This document shows positions 11,651 to 22,209 of a DNA stretch of 64,000 nucleotides, piece by piece. Below the pieces are notes generated by a model. That model was not told the origin of the DNA and made no database searches. It saw only the letters and a list, made by a program, of their open reading frames with translations. The stretch is from positions 2,001,011 through 2,065,010 of the forward strand of contig NW_006767436.1 in NCBI RefSeq assembly GCF_000264995.1, written 5' to 3'. Origin of the DNA: Punctularia strigosozonata HHB-11173 SS5. Taxonomy: Eukaryota; Basidiomycota; Agaricomycetes; Corticiales; Punctulariaceae. The number at the start of each line of letters is the position of its first letter. The stretch's first letter is position 1. A program made the translations under genes and the position numbers.

Positions 11651-12546
11651 ATGCCTGTGCGTACATCTAGCGTCTTCTGGTGTCCCAAGGACCCACCCAC
11701 TCACTTGTATCTGCAGAAACACTACTGTGATTACTGTGACGTGTTTTTGACCCATGACTCTGCTTCTGGTGAGTTGCACAATACATAGCTTCAGCTCACC
11801 TATCATATACCTCTTCCCAGTCAGGAAGGCACATAATAGCGGAAGGAATCATCTCGCCAATGTTCGGGACTATTACGCATGTGAGATGCACCTGCTCATC
11901 GAGACGATAGTATGAGCTGATGAGCGGTTACTAGCACTCGGCCATGACAAAGCGCAAAATATCATTGACCAGATCACGGCAGCGTATGAGTCTAGCGGTG
12001 GACCACCTCCCGGAGGGTTCGGATTCGGACCTCAGCACTTAGGGGCCAACCCTGGGCCGTTCGGTGGGCCGCCTATGGGCTTTGGTGGCCCACCAATGGG
12101 CTTCGGAGGACGTATGTTCATTCGTGAAGTCTGTGTGATTGTATGTATCGGTGACTGACGCCAGTTGCTCCTCAGCTCGACCGCCATTTCCTCCTGGACC
12201 GTTCCCTCCTGGCATGCCTATGCCCCCTTTCCCCCCAGGTGGCATGCCACCTCCAGGCATGGGTGTTCCCCCTGGCGGACTCGGCGGTAGGAACACATTC
12301 AGTCACATGCATCCAATGCTGTCCTCTGACGCGGTTACACCTATAGCACCGCCGTTCCCTCCTGGTGGACCCGCCGGTCCCTTGCCTCCCTTCCCGCCCT
12401 CTAACCTTGCACCCGGCCAGGGACCTCCAGCCATCAATGCGCCTCCTGGCGGTGCACCGGGCGGCGGACAGCCGAATGCCCCTGCATCTCCTCCGGGACC
12501 CGGTGGTATCCATCCAGACAGATTGCGGATGATGCAGACCCGGTAA
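11651..12546 (+). CDS. U1 small nuclear ribonucleoprotein C (U1-C)
   Basis: The conserved N-terminal U1-C zinc finger is encoded over several exons. The ATG at 11651 gives only M-P in a 6-nt exon (11651-11656). Exon 11717-11768 gives KHYCDYCDVFLTHDSAS, exon 11821-11880 gives VRKAHNSGRNHLANVRDYYA, and exon 11935-12111 begins with SLGHDKAQNIIDQITAAYE. The C2H2 ligands of the U1-C finger (Cys-Cys-His-His, CDYC then H-x5-H) are present. The rest is the usual Pro/Gly/Met-rich tail (PPFPPGPFPPG and similar), ending MMQTR. U1-C stabilises base pairing of U1 snRNA with 5' splice sites. A 60-nt stretch (12287-12346) starts GTAG, ends TATAG and keeps frame, so it could be an intron or coding. The gene is convergent with GRR1. 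Confidence 0.93.
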
Positions 12547-12805
12547 AATATGGTCGGTTGAGTCGTGCTTTTTCCGTGCGCACCATGCCAGTCCGTCGTG
12601 TGAAAACGCATGTCGCGCAGAATGGATTATAGTTGCTGTGCGTTAGTTACATAGATGTCTTTCCGAGATGTCTACGAATCGTCATTATAATTGGTCGTCC
12701 TTTCCCGAAAGCAAAAGCGCCCCAGAGTATAAGCCCATCCATCCGTACCAATCCAGCAGGTGCTCCAAGATCCGCGATTTCCGATGGATTGCGTAGATGC
12801 CTGAA

Positions 12806-15643
12806 TCATCTGTCGTGCGTACCAGTTCCCTCTCCAGGCGGCGCACCAGCGCTTGGGCCCCTCCCGAACAGGAAATGTGTCGCGTTCCGCAAACCCCGTG
12901 CGACGTGTCTGCCCCGGTCCCCGCTGGTTCGGTTTACCCCGCTCAGCGCCGCCTGCACCGATTCGTGCAGTTCTCTGGCGCTCGCCGATGATGTTGGCGA
13001 CGCGGCCTCTCGGTGAACATGCGCCCAGTCACTTCGCGAGTTGCTCGCGTCGTCGTCTCTGACAGACTGCTCGTGCCCTTGGGAACGATAGAGGGGATTT
13101 GATGACATGGCAGCGCCGTAAACGGCGTCTGTCGGTGACGCCAACGGAGGAGGAACTTGTGAGGACCCCGCGGCCAGGCCATCAATGGCTGCCATACCCA
13201 TGGTGTAACCACGGGAAGCCGCAAAAGAAGGCGGATGGCCGGTACCCCTGCCATGTCCGATTTCGGCAAATACGAGATCGGGGGTGATCACCCCATTGCG
13301 TGCGCTAGGGGAGGGAAGCCCATGGTCCTGGTAAGTTCGAAAGAAAGTTGCGCCGTTCGAGTTCGTGCTCCGGGTGGACGCTACATCACTTGGAGTACGA
13401 GGGGGAGGTGATCCTGGTTCAACAATGGGTTGGGTGCCGAACCCGCGGTGGTTAGGTCTCCGGAACACTCCTGCGGAAGGCAAAAGCGCCGACATAGCAG
13501 GTATAGCCCTAACGTCGGCGAGAGCGGCATCCATATGATACGGAGACGGGCCTGCAGTGGGAATTATGCCCGGTTCGGGCATACCGATAGGCATATGAAC
13601 CGGTGCTTGTGTCCTCGTTGCTGGTAAGTGTCGCTGTGCTCGTGTCATAGCGTGTCCTCGAGTGGCCTGCGCGTACTGAGCTGCAGGCACGCTCGGACGT
13701 GCTCCACGAGGAGGAAAAGCCATATCGGGAGTTATGTCCATGGCATCATCCTCGTCGCCTTCGAAGTCGCCTTCAGTGTCTGCAGGGGGGTAGTCTTCGT
13801 CGTATTCCTCTTGATCGTCGTAGTCAGTGTCGTCCGTTCCTTGCAACTCGTCCGTGATATTGTTGAACAGCTCGATTAGGAAGTCGCGCAAATCAGAGAC
13901 CCCTTTCCCAGAATAGACACAGAACGCTGCACGTTGACTCGAGTTGAATTCCTGTAGCATGACTTCGTTTAGAGGTTACTCTTTTGCCGGCGAAGCCAGT
14001 GCACGTACCGCAGGCGGTGATCGACAGAATTTCTGGAGTTCGGCCCTTCTAAATGCCGGAATGCCCGTGAGACTCAAGTGCGTGAGCTTGGGAAGCTTTT
14101 GCAGGAGGAAATGGATAGACATGACAGTGATTCGGTTGCAATAGGACAGATGAATACGTTCCAGTGTGGCATGGCGATCGGCAAGCGAATAGATTGCCTC
14201 GTCTGTCAGGTTGCTTATGCGAACAAGACCTATGCGCCGTAGTTTGGGTAAAGCGGACAGTTCGAACACGGACATATCCGTGAGTAGGGTGCAATCTATA
14301 TAGACTAGGATGAGGGTCCGTTTAGGGCGATACGGCAATTACTCACTAGCAAAATCAATGTACCGAAGTCGTGTGCACGAGCGCGCGAGATTCTTGACCG
14401 ACGAGTCCGTAATGTTCGAACAATGACCTAGATGTAGGTAATGCAGATGCTTTCCGAGCTTTGCAATGCTCTCGACGGCGCTGTCTGTAAGCTGAGAACA
14501 TCGGGCGAGGACGAGGTTTCGGATTTTCGGTGCGCTGCAGATAATGCCATCGACTGCATCGTCGGTGAGTTGCGAACACGACGTCAAATCCAGCATGCGA
14601 AGGTGCTCGAAACGACGAGTCATGATCAGGGGTGGGACTTCATCGAGTATCTTCGCTGAGGATGAGGGGAAGGGGTTGGGCGCCTGTGCATTTGGTGCTA
14701 CTGCAGTAGCAAGGATGCGGGGGGAAGCCGGGAATCCGTTGCCGGTCAGCTCCTCAACATGAGAGAGCCGCATCTCCCTCATATGATATGACTGCGTCCA
14801 CACATTCCGAATTGACTGGTCCGAAACGCGCTTGCAGTTGTTCAGGTCAATCTCGAGGAGTAACGGGCATGAAATCGCGAGGGCAGTGACGGCGGCATCA
14901 GTGATGCGTTCAACGCCACTAAGCTTGACCCGCCGCAGCAGGGCGCAATTTCCAGCGAGCGCCTGAATCCCCTTGTCTGTGACTCTCTTGCAGCCACCGA
15001 GGTTGATGCCTTGGAGCCGCTTGCTCGATGAGGCAAGTGCGGTGATCGCTTTGTCGTTGGTCTCCGATACGCCGGTGAGGTCGATCGCAACCAGATTTGG
15101 GAACCAGGGCAGAACGCGGGCAAGCATCTCGTCGGAGATGGATTTGCAATTGACAAGAGTGAGCCTCTCCAGCCGCACGCATTGTGCCACACGAGAAAAC
15201 AGGGCATCGGTCAATTCGGGGCCCAGGTAGAGGAAGTTGAGTCTTCGGATAAATCGAGAATATGTGAAGGCTGGATCCTCGCTCCCGATGACGCGCATCA
15301 TCTTCACGAGCGTGGAAGTGGATGTGAAATTGGGTTTGTGCCAGAGCAGCTCGACCGAACACTCGCACCAGCTGCGGGACACAAGCATGCAGTTGTAGAG
15401 GTCGCGGGTGAAGTGGAGATGTCTGAGGACATGGATGAGGATTTCCGTAGGGAGTTTCGCTATTGGAGAAGCGGTAGGTTGGACAGCGCCAGGGGAATAG
15501 GCGTGAATGCGCCGGGTGGTCCAGCGTGCGGGACCGACGGCCACTGGTTCGGTGGGAAAGAACGAGGATTTGTTGAGGTACTCGTCTTCGTTGTCGGACA
15601 GCGAGGTCGCCGACTGAGCGGGCGACGACGGTTGCTCGTACAT
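12806..15643 (-). CDS. GRR1: GRR1-like F-box/leucine-rich-repeat protein (SCF ubiquitin ligase subunit)
   Basis: The chosen start is the ATG at 15643 (MYEQPSSPAQS); the same frame continues upstream, but the sequence before this Met looks untranslated. An F-box at about residues 63-105 (KLPTEILIHVLRHLHF, MLVSRSWCECSVELLW) is followed by a long series of cysteine-containing leucine-rich repeats such as LTLVNCKSISDEML, INLGGCKRVTDKGIQAL, LDLTSCSQLTDDAV and HLGHCSNITDSSV, continuing after an intron (about 14275-14340) to LPKLTHLSLTGIPAF. The C-terminal exon begins MLQEFNSSQRAAFCVYSGKG and is acidic then low-complexity. Grr1 selects substrates for SCF in nutrient sensing and the cell cycle. The repeat pattern plus the QEFNSSQR-AFCVYSG block downstream are characteristic of fungal Grr1. 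Confidence 0.92.
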
Positions 15644-15893
15644 CACGGGCAGTACCGAGCACGGTGGTCGTTGTTCGTGGAGAAGAACGAGGTGATGATT
15701 AAACTGCAGGCCTGAGAACATGCGGTGCTCGCATGTTCCAGCACGGAACCACTTGCGCCTATTCGACAACATACTGCACACAAGATAACCCTCGATCCAT
15801 ATGGTCGCCACGATTCCGCCCCATGCTAACACAACGCCCTATACACGGTCACTGGTATACGCTGTGGACTGCGTTGCTTTGTAGCCTTTTATG

Positions 15894-16385
15894 TCAACAA
15901 CCAGCTTTCGCAGAAGACGATTTGGTCGTAACCAGGTCATCATCCGACTGCGTGGGCTGGAGATGCCGCGGCCATGTGCCATCTCGGATCCATCCCGCCC
16001 TCAGGATCTTCACCTACAACAGCGGTTTCAAGAACTGCTATCACGCCAATACCCTATGGACAGAGCGCACCAGAAGTCCTAATGGTATGGTTTGTTTCAG
16101 CCTGCTGCCCTCCACAATTCCCCTCCAGACAGTCATAAGTCCGCTGGACTTCCACAACCGCTCGTCTTCATCATCGCCCGCAAGTATCTGGTCTGCCAAG
16201 GCGTGTAATCGTTGCCGCGCCTCTGGCGTTAATGACCGCGGCGTAGCGGGATTCCTAGGGCCCGCTGAGGGGGTGAGCCACATTGCGCGCCTAGCCGCAA
16301 AGTATTCTACCCCCGACAGGCTTTTCGGGTCATCAAGAGCGCTTTCGGATAGAGTAGATTGTCGACTTTCTTGTATGGTAGTCAT
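15894..16385 (-). CDS. Small conserved basidiomycete protein of unknown function
   Basis: The start ATG at 16385 opens MTTIQESRQS. The visible core is GVEYFAARRAMWLTPSAG, SLTPEARQRLHALADQIL, then LMTVWRGIVEGSRLKQTIPL. A GT-AG intron (donor GTGCGC near 16058) joins LGLL to VKILRAGWIRDGTWP, ending KAGC at a TGA (15894-15896). This gives about 145 residues without signal peptide or membrane segment. The pattern (F/Y-xARR-x-WLTP early, VWRGIV..RLK..PL..LVKIL.AGW.RDGTWP late) looks like a small protein I associate with basidiomycete genomes; no function is known to me. A 243-codon frame on the other strand (15733-16464) overlaps it, but its composition looks like a shadow. The 250 bp between this gene and GRR1 shows nothing else. 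Confidence 0.6.
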
Positions 16386-16575
16386 AGTTGCAGGCAAAGA
16401 TCGGCCGGTCCAAGAACTTGTTATAGCAGTCTTGATTTATACAAGTCACACCCTCCACTCGTGAGGGCACATCTATAGAAGGGACAGGGTCTCGGATCTT
16501 TACCTTCACTTATATTTTTGACCCTGACGACCATTGGGCATTCGCTGTGACCAAGGAACTTTCCCTGGATAATCT

Positions 16576-17897
16576 ATGCCTACGGAACGGATCCCCGTCC
16601 TCACCACCGTTCTGCTGAGAGCCCGACGCATCGTCTTTGGCAGACGCTCACCCCGTACTTCCAACATAGCGAATATGCCTTCTGCCTCAACCCCTCGTGC
16701 TCGGTCCTGGCATACGCCCTCAGACTCGGACGCTGCCAACTCGGACCTCGACGAAATTCCTTTTGATCCTCCTACGCTTGAATCCCTGACTGCCGTCGTG
16801 CATCTCCAATATGATCACCCAGGTACACTGCCGGTCTGCCCCGAATCGTGGACGCGATTCGTGTGCATCAGCGATACGCACTGTCGGACATTTCCAGTAC
16901 CCGATGGTGACGTACTACTGCATAGCGGGGACTTGACGAACTCGGGAACCGTAGACGACTTCAGACGCACGATGGAATGGCTTTACAGCCTTCCCCACAA
17001 ACATAAGATGTCGGTTGTTCGAGTATCCGACCTTTCGCATTTTATGCTCATACACTCGGACATTCGTCAGCATTATCTGCGGAAACCATGACCTTACCCT
17101 GCACCGCGGGTGGTATGACGAGAACTTCGGCCGTTGGCATCGTCAAAAGCAAGTTAAGGAACTGTATTCCACTCTACTGAATGTCGTATCTCATCGCAGT
17201 GCACGTTGTAGGACTACAGCCAAATCATAGAGAAATTGACAGGTCCTAAGGCTCTAGAAGCTGGCATTGTATACCTCGAAGATTCCAGACACGAGTTCAA
17301 GGTTCGCAATGACGGTCGGACCTGGACTGTATGGGGCTCTCCGGTTTGTCTTTCATCATCCGCAGGCCACATGTACTCAGACTATGATCCCGAAGTGGCA
17401 ACCAGAGTTTGGATGGTGGGCTTTCAACTATGAACGTGGATCGGAAGCCGAGAGTACGTCTGCGCTTGAAACCCGGATAGGCCTAAGTTAAGATTTTTAC
17501 TAGGGATAGTTGGCCAAATTCCGAACACGGATATCTTGTGAGTGTTATAGTCGCCGAAAGGTACGCGGCTGACTCACACCTTACGAGACTCACCCATGGT
17601 CCACCTTTTGAGGTAATGGACAAAACGATCACCCGACAACATGTTGGGTGCGAAGCGCTTGCAGAGCGCCTCAATCAAGGCAGCCTCCGACCTCGGCTTC
17701 ATGTATTTGGTCATATACACGAAACTCACGGGGCTCAGATAAGACAGTGGACCCCGGGCGGCCACGTTAATCCCGAACAGACGGTGTTCGTCAACGCCGC
17801 CAACTGGCCGATGGGACCAAGGGCTGAGCGTGGCGACCCATTTGGTGGGGGTTGTTTTCAACCCGTGGTGGTCGACATGCTCGACGTTGCATCATGA
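16576..17897 (+). CDS. MPPED-type calcineurin-like metallophosphoesterase
   Basis: Metallophosphoesterase motifs appear in order: FVCISDTHCRTFPVP (first metal motif), VLLHSGDLTNSGTVDDF, IICGNHDLTLHRGWYDE, TDILLTHGPPFEV and LHVFGHIHETHG. This set and its spacing match the MPPED1/MPPED2 (239FB) cyclic-nucleotide-like phosphoesterase group, common in basidiomycetes; the physiological substrate is unknown. The mid-region carries GIVYLEDSRHEFKV and QPEFGWWAFNYERG, as in the family, and the end is FVNAANWPMGPRAERG with a final VVDMLDVAS. At least four introns interrupt it. The start at 16576 (MPTERIPVL) is the first in-frame ATG; a downstream ATG (MPSASTPRARS) could also serve. The N-terminus is basic but no firm targeting signal is evident. 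Confidence 0.85.
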
Positions 17898-17953
17898 ACA
17901 CATTACAAACACGTTACACGAGCGAGACAAATTCTACGTAATACGGCGACAGC

Positions 17954-19967
17954 TCAAAGCATGTAGCGGAAGCCCTTGGCCTTTCCCGTTTCGTTCTCCC
18001 TCTCTTCCAGCTTCTTGTTCAAAGTCTGCAGGTGCATTCTGAAGACGAAGCAGAGTATAATGCAGAATCTGTGCGAACGATCAGAAATGGTTTGACATGG
18101 CAAGTACGTTTGACAAACCCAAACGAGGAAATTGTGATCGCATACGAATTCGTATACGAGGGGCCCCAGCCCGTCGGCCAAACATAAGAACCAGCGATGT
18201 TTCCAAGTTGAGAGAATGCATTAATAAATGCGAGAGCAACAGCTCGCTTAGACGGGGGGCGGGGAACCGAGTTGCTGACCCAAGCCAAGAAGGTGATGAA
18301 ACCAGCATAAGACTGAGCCATCAAGAACCTGAAGAGAAGTCAGCACCGTTCTATCCTCAGATGAAATGTACGGCTTCACAAGGATACATATCGCGCAGCT
18401 GTATTCATCGTAGACACGGCGATTATAAAGCCAATGACGCCAATGACGAGCGGACCAGTGATGTGATAGAAACGCTCGCCCGAATGGTCAGAGTGCCTGC
18501 AGTGATGGATCCACGGTTAGCGCAGCGTCGAGGCCTCGCTAAGGCGGAGACAAACCTCGTGACAGCAAATGCAACGATGGTGGCAAAAATCCAAGGAGGT
18601 GCGCAAAGAAGCAAGGTTTCCGTACGGTTGAAGCCCATGGTCGCGCTCAGCGTAGGGAAGAAGGCGTTGAAGCTCAAGCCTACAACCATGCTGGTAAGGG
18701 CGAGAGCCAAAAGCCAGACTTTCCAGTCGGTGAGCGCCAGGACGAGACCATGGGCATGGCCCTCTTGTTCAGTCTCATCTTCATCGCCCACTCCGACATC
18801 TTCTGCCATGCGTTTCTCTGCCAAGGTACGTTCTTGCGGGCTCAAGAACCTCGAGGTGGCAGGAAAGTCCGGAAGGACAAACATCGCGACGATAGCAGCG
18901 AAGACAGTCAGAGCGCCTTCGATGTAGAAGAGCCATCGCCATGCTGAGTGCCCGAGCTTTCCTTCCATTCCATCCAATATACCGGAAGCGATGAGCGAAC
19001 CAAATGCATTCCTGGGTGGAAGCATGTAAGATTTATGCGCGGTGAATAGCTCGTCACTTACGAGATCAAGCTGCCGCAAGAAAGGAGTGCAGTGCGTTGG
19101 CCAAGCTCGCTGCGCTTGTACCACTTAGAAAGCAGGAATAAAGATCCAGGGAAGAATGCCGCTTCCACGAAGCTACGCGCAGGTCAGCCGTGACCATCAA
19201 ATATTACGAAAATATAACGAAGACGAGAAACCGACTCACCCGAGGAAGAAACGGGTCAACAACGCTCCTACAAAGCTATGTCCACAGTTCGAGGGTGAAA
19301 AAACTCTGATAACAAATCAGCACTCACTCGTGTGTGACACCTGATTCCTCTGTGAGCACTTTACCAGCCAGGACATCGTACCAAACATACCGGTAAGGAT
19401 TGAAATGGTGCCCCAAACAATCATACACGCCGGTAAGTAAATCGAGGGTCTAAAAGATCATCGGTCCGCTGATTGGCAATCCATCACGCGATTGACACTC
19501 ACCGGCCGATGTAGTTCAAAAACATGTTCCTGTGTGAATGATGCGTTATCATCCGGAGATCCGAAGAAGCAACATTTCTCCGCTTACGAAGGGATTTGCA
19601 TGAGAATATACCCAACGTAGAGGATAGATAAAATCGTGTTGAATTCTTGCCCTTTCAGATGCAGGTCGGACTCAAAGCCTCGTAACCTCGCCGCACTGTC
19701 GTTTCAACTGCGTCAAGATCTACCCGCCCAAGGAACGTGAGATATCACACTCACGAGGCGTTGTTGCGGTCGATGTAGTTGAGTATGTAGATCACAATCA
19801 GGATAGACATGCGCAAGTCGAGTTTGCGCAAGAGCTTCTTCTCCAACTTCTTGCGCTCCTCTGTCCCACCGAACTCCGCATCGTCGTTAAGATCAACGCG
19901 CTCAGACTCTTGCCGAGCGTTTTCAAGTGCATCGGCCGTGGCTTTGGGACCGTCGTAGGAGGCCATC
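17954..19967 (-). CDS. Dal5-family major facilitator transporter (anion:cation symporter type)
   Basis: The protein begins MASYDGPKATADALEN and, after an acidic stretch, has KLLRKLDLRMSILIVIYILN-YIDRNN, the signature start of helix 1 in the allantoate/nicotinate permease (Dal5/Tna1) family. Further exons give YVGYILMQIPSN, the region with SAWRWLFYIEGALTVF, VAMFVLPDFPATSRFL, WKVWLLALALTSMVVG and, after an intron starting GTTTGTC near 18555, HSDHSGERFYHITGPLVIG. A later segment reads WVSNSVPRPPSKRAVALAF with NIAGSYVWPTGWGPSY, again family-typical. About 12 membrane segments are expected. Substrate (organic anion such as nicotinate, allantoate or a vitamin) cannot be told from sequence. About ten introns; the stop is at 17954. 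Confidence 0.88.
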
Positions 19968-20528
19968 GGGAGGAGCTGGTAGGACGCTGACGACCTTGAG
20001 AGAAGAGGTGGACGTGGCCAATTTAAGACCCCCCAAGCTGATAAACCCCGACCACACCCGCCTGTTTGCATGCGCCCCACGGGGCGGGCGTCGGACCACG
20101 GTTCATCGTTGAATCCGTGGAAGAACTTTCCTTCAGGTGATAGACGGCACCGGAGTTCGGACCGGGAGAAGCTCGCCGAGGCTGTAGGACCACTGACACT
20201 GATAGGTATACATACACACCAGGACGGGCCGGACCGGCATCGCGGATGGCTGTGTAAACGCCTTCAGGATCGCTCTCGGCAGCGCTGTGAAGTCTAACGA
20301 TACGGAAACAACGTGGATTGGCATATGAGATGTAGATAGCGGAAGGACAACGGCTGCGTATCGATAACAATGGGTATATGTGCGAAAAGACGTCACCAAC
20401 ACGGAATCTTACACCCCCAGACTCTACTACTCTCTTACAAATTCGTGTGGTTTTACATAACGTGTAGGGCAAGCGCAACCAGTGCGGAGCAATGACGACG
20501 ACAGGAACGAGTAGGTCCGATACGACCC

Positions 20529-21051
20529 TCAGAACGGGTTCTCGTCGTCGTCCACGGGCATCGATGTCGGTTTGTTCTCGTTCGAGACCGGGCACAAGTC
20601 CGTACCCTCATCGTCATTCGCGGCGTCTTCTTGAGTCGCAGGCGACTGAGGTGTGAAGAGGTTTACGGGTTTCGAACCCCTGCATAGCACGCATACATGA
20701 GTTCAATTCCATAGAGCATTCTCTGAAGATCAGCTGGACGCACTTCATGAAATGCTTCTTCTTCGCTGCGCTGATCTTTTGAGTGCAGGGGGTGAGCATG
20801 TTGTCTGTCGGCGAGACGTATGTGGGATTGCTAAGTGAAAAGTGGGTGAAGTGTCAAATGTAGTGAGGCAAAAGAGAGCTGTACCCGTTTTTGGCCATCT
20901 TCTTCGCGAGGAGGGCCTTGGCACCCATACCAGGGACTTGAAGTCCGTTGGTGGCGTTGCCAAGCGGTGCTTGAGGAACTGCGACGTGGGCCGCCTTGTT
21001 GGGCTGGTGCATAGGCACGGGCGAGTCGTTGGGGGTAGATGACGCGGACAT
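20529..21051 (-). CDS. Spo12-like mitotic exit regulator
   Basis: Three exons. The ATG at 21051 gives MSASSTPNDSPVPMHQPNKA and ends exon 1 in KKMAKNG. Exon 2 gives NPTYVSPTDNMLTPCTQKIS-AAKKKHFMK, and exon 3 gives GSKPVNLFTPQSPATQEDA, ending DDDENPF at the TGA (20529-20531). The SPTD..LTPCTQK...KK core is the conserved Spo12 motif, found in S. cerevisiae Spo12/Bns1 and S. pombe Wis3. Spo12 proteins promote mitotic exit as part of the Cdc14 early release network; the serine/threonine-proline sites in the core are phosphorylated in yeast. At about 110 residues the size fits. It is head-to-head with the Mis12 gene, with 206 bp between the two start codons. Confidence 0.8.
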
Positions 21052-21257
21052 AGTTTCCAAACGAGTTTGCAGTGTGGTGGTCGGGAGAAGCTGACAGGGG
21101 CGCAACTGGAAACGCGGGAGGGCAAAGTGAACATGTGGCCACGTGACCGTACCGCGCCTCAATTGCAGGACGCGCGTTGAGTACGCGTTGAACACCGTTG
21201 ACAATCTCCAGGTTCCGCTCTCAACTGCTACTGCCAGATCGCTCAGGTACTGAGTCA

Positions 21258-22209
21258 ATGAGCGCGTCAACAACGATTGCACCTGCATCCGGTGCTGAAG
21301 CGCTACTTCTGGTTGAACTGCTTGGTTTCGTGCCGCAATTTTTCCTGGATGACCTCTTCGGTGTCGCACAGGAAGCCGCGAACCATACAGTAGAGGCGAT
21401 GGAGAGCTACCTGGCTCGCTGGGCTCAGTCCCGCTCAAAGACAGACAAAGACGACGATAAAGATGCGGACGAAGATATTGAGCAAGGTCTAGTATCGTTC
21501 CAAACCCTGCTTGAGTCGCATGTTGACCAAGCCTTCGATTTCCTCGAGGCTTGGTCACTGCGCAATATTCTCGCCGTTCCGTCCCACCTCCCGGTGGTTG
21601 TTCCGCATCAACGAGGGCTAGATCTGGAGACGCCTCCCGAACGAGAACTAGAACTGCTGGCCGAACTAGAAGATCTGAGGCGCAGAATGAACAATGTTCG
21701 TCTGGTGACCTTTCGACAATGCTTGACGCAGTCCGCTGACAACACTCCTCCACCAGATGCGCGCGCTTCGGCGCCTATATGTTCGCGCGGCCCGCAAGTC
21801 CCGGCTCCAGCTGCGCCGCGCCCAGGCGCAACGGCAAACCCTTTCATTCCTCCGTACGCCGGAGGCGCTATCGAATCTCTCCATGCTTCCGGAGCTGGTC
21901 ATGCAACTACGTTCTTCGGTTAGCGAGCTCCCACCTGTCGAGGAGCTCCCATCTACGTCGCCTTCGCTACCTCAAGGCGCAGGCAAGCGGCAATGGGAGG
22001 TCGGGAAACCCGGATACGAGCAATGGGCGGTTTCTCAGCTGTTAGCCAAGTCCCGGACGCGCGTGGGCGACAAATCCGGCGTTATCGGAATGGTCGAGCG
22101 GTCGAAGGGCGTTGGCTCAACGGAACACCTCAGAGCCGCAGTTAGCGGACCTGGCGGCACCGGAAGTGTTGACGACGAAAGTATGGAAATGGATGCCGAA
22201 GCGCAATGA
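21258..22209 (+). CDS. Mis12-like kinetochore protein (MIND complex)
   Basis: The start ATG at 21258 gives MSASTTIAPASGAEALLLVE followed by LLGFVPQFFLDDLFGVAQEA and VEAMESYLARW, the N-terminal Mis12 signature (aromatic-rich LGF-P-F-DD helix). A probable 62-bp intron (about 21695-21756) joins LEDLRRRMNN to MRALRRLYVRAARKSR, a charged coiled coil, as expected for the rest of Mis12. A C-terminal portion QWEVGKPGYEQWAVSQLLAK follows, ending MEMDAEAQ. Mis12 is a subunit of the four-protein MIND/Mtw1 complex linking centromere chromatin to the Ndc80 complex. The length of about 300 residues is normal. The intron is inferred from frame change; without it the first frame ends early. Confidence 0.8.

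Noticed and set aside
15733-16464. Long uninterrupted 243-codon frame on the plus strand with a hydrophobic N-terminal part
   Set aside because: Composition is irregular, and the opposite strand carries a more convincing two-exon gene with a natural spliced ending.
20665-20690. Palindromic GGGTTTCGAACCC, tRNA T-loop-like
   Set aside because: It falls at the exon 3 start of the Spo12-like gene (GSKPV) and has no tRNA context.
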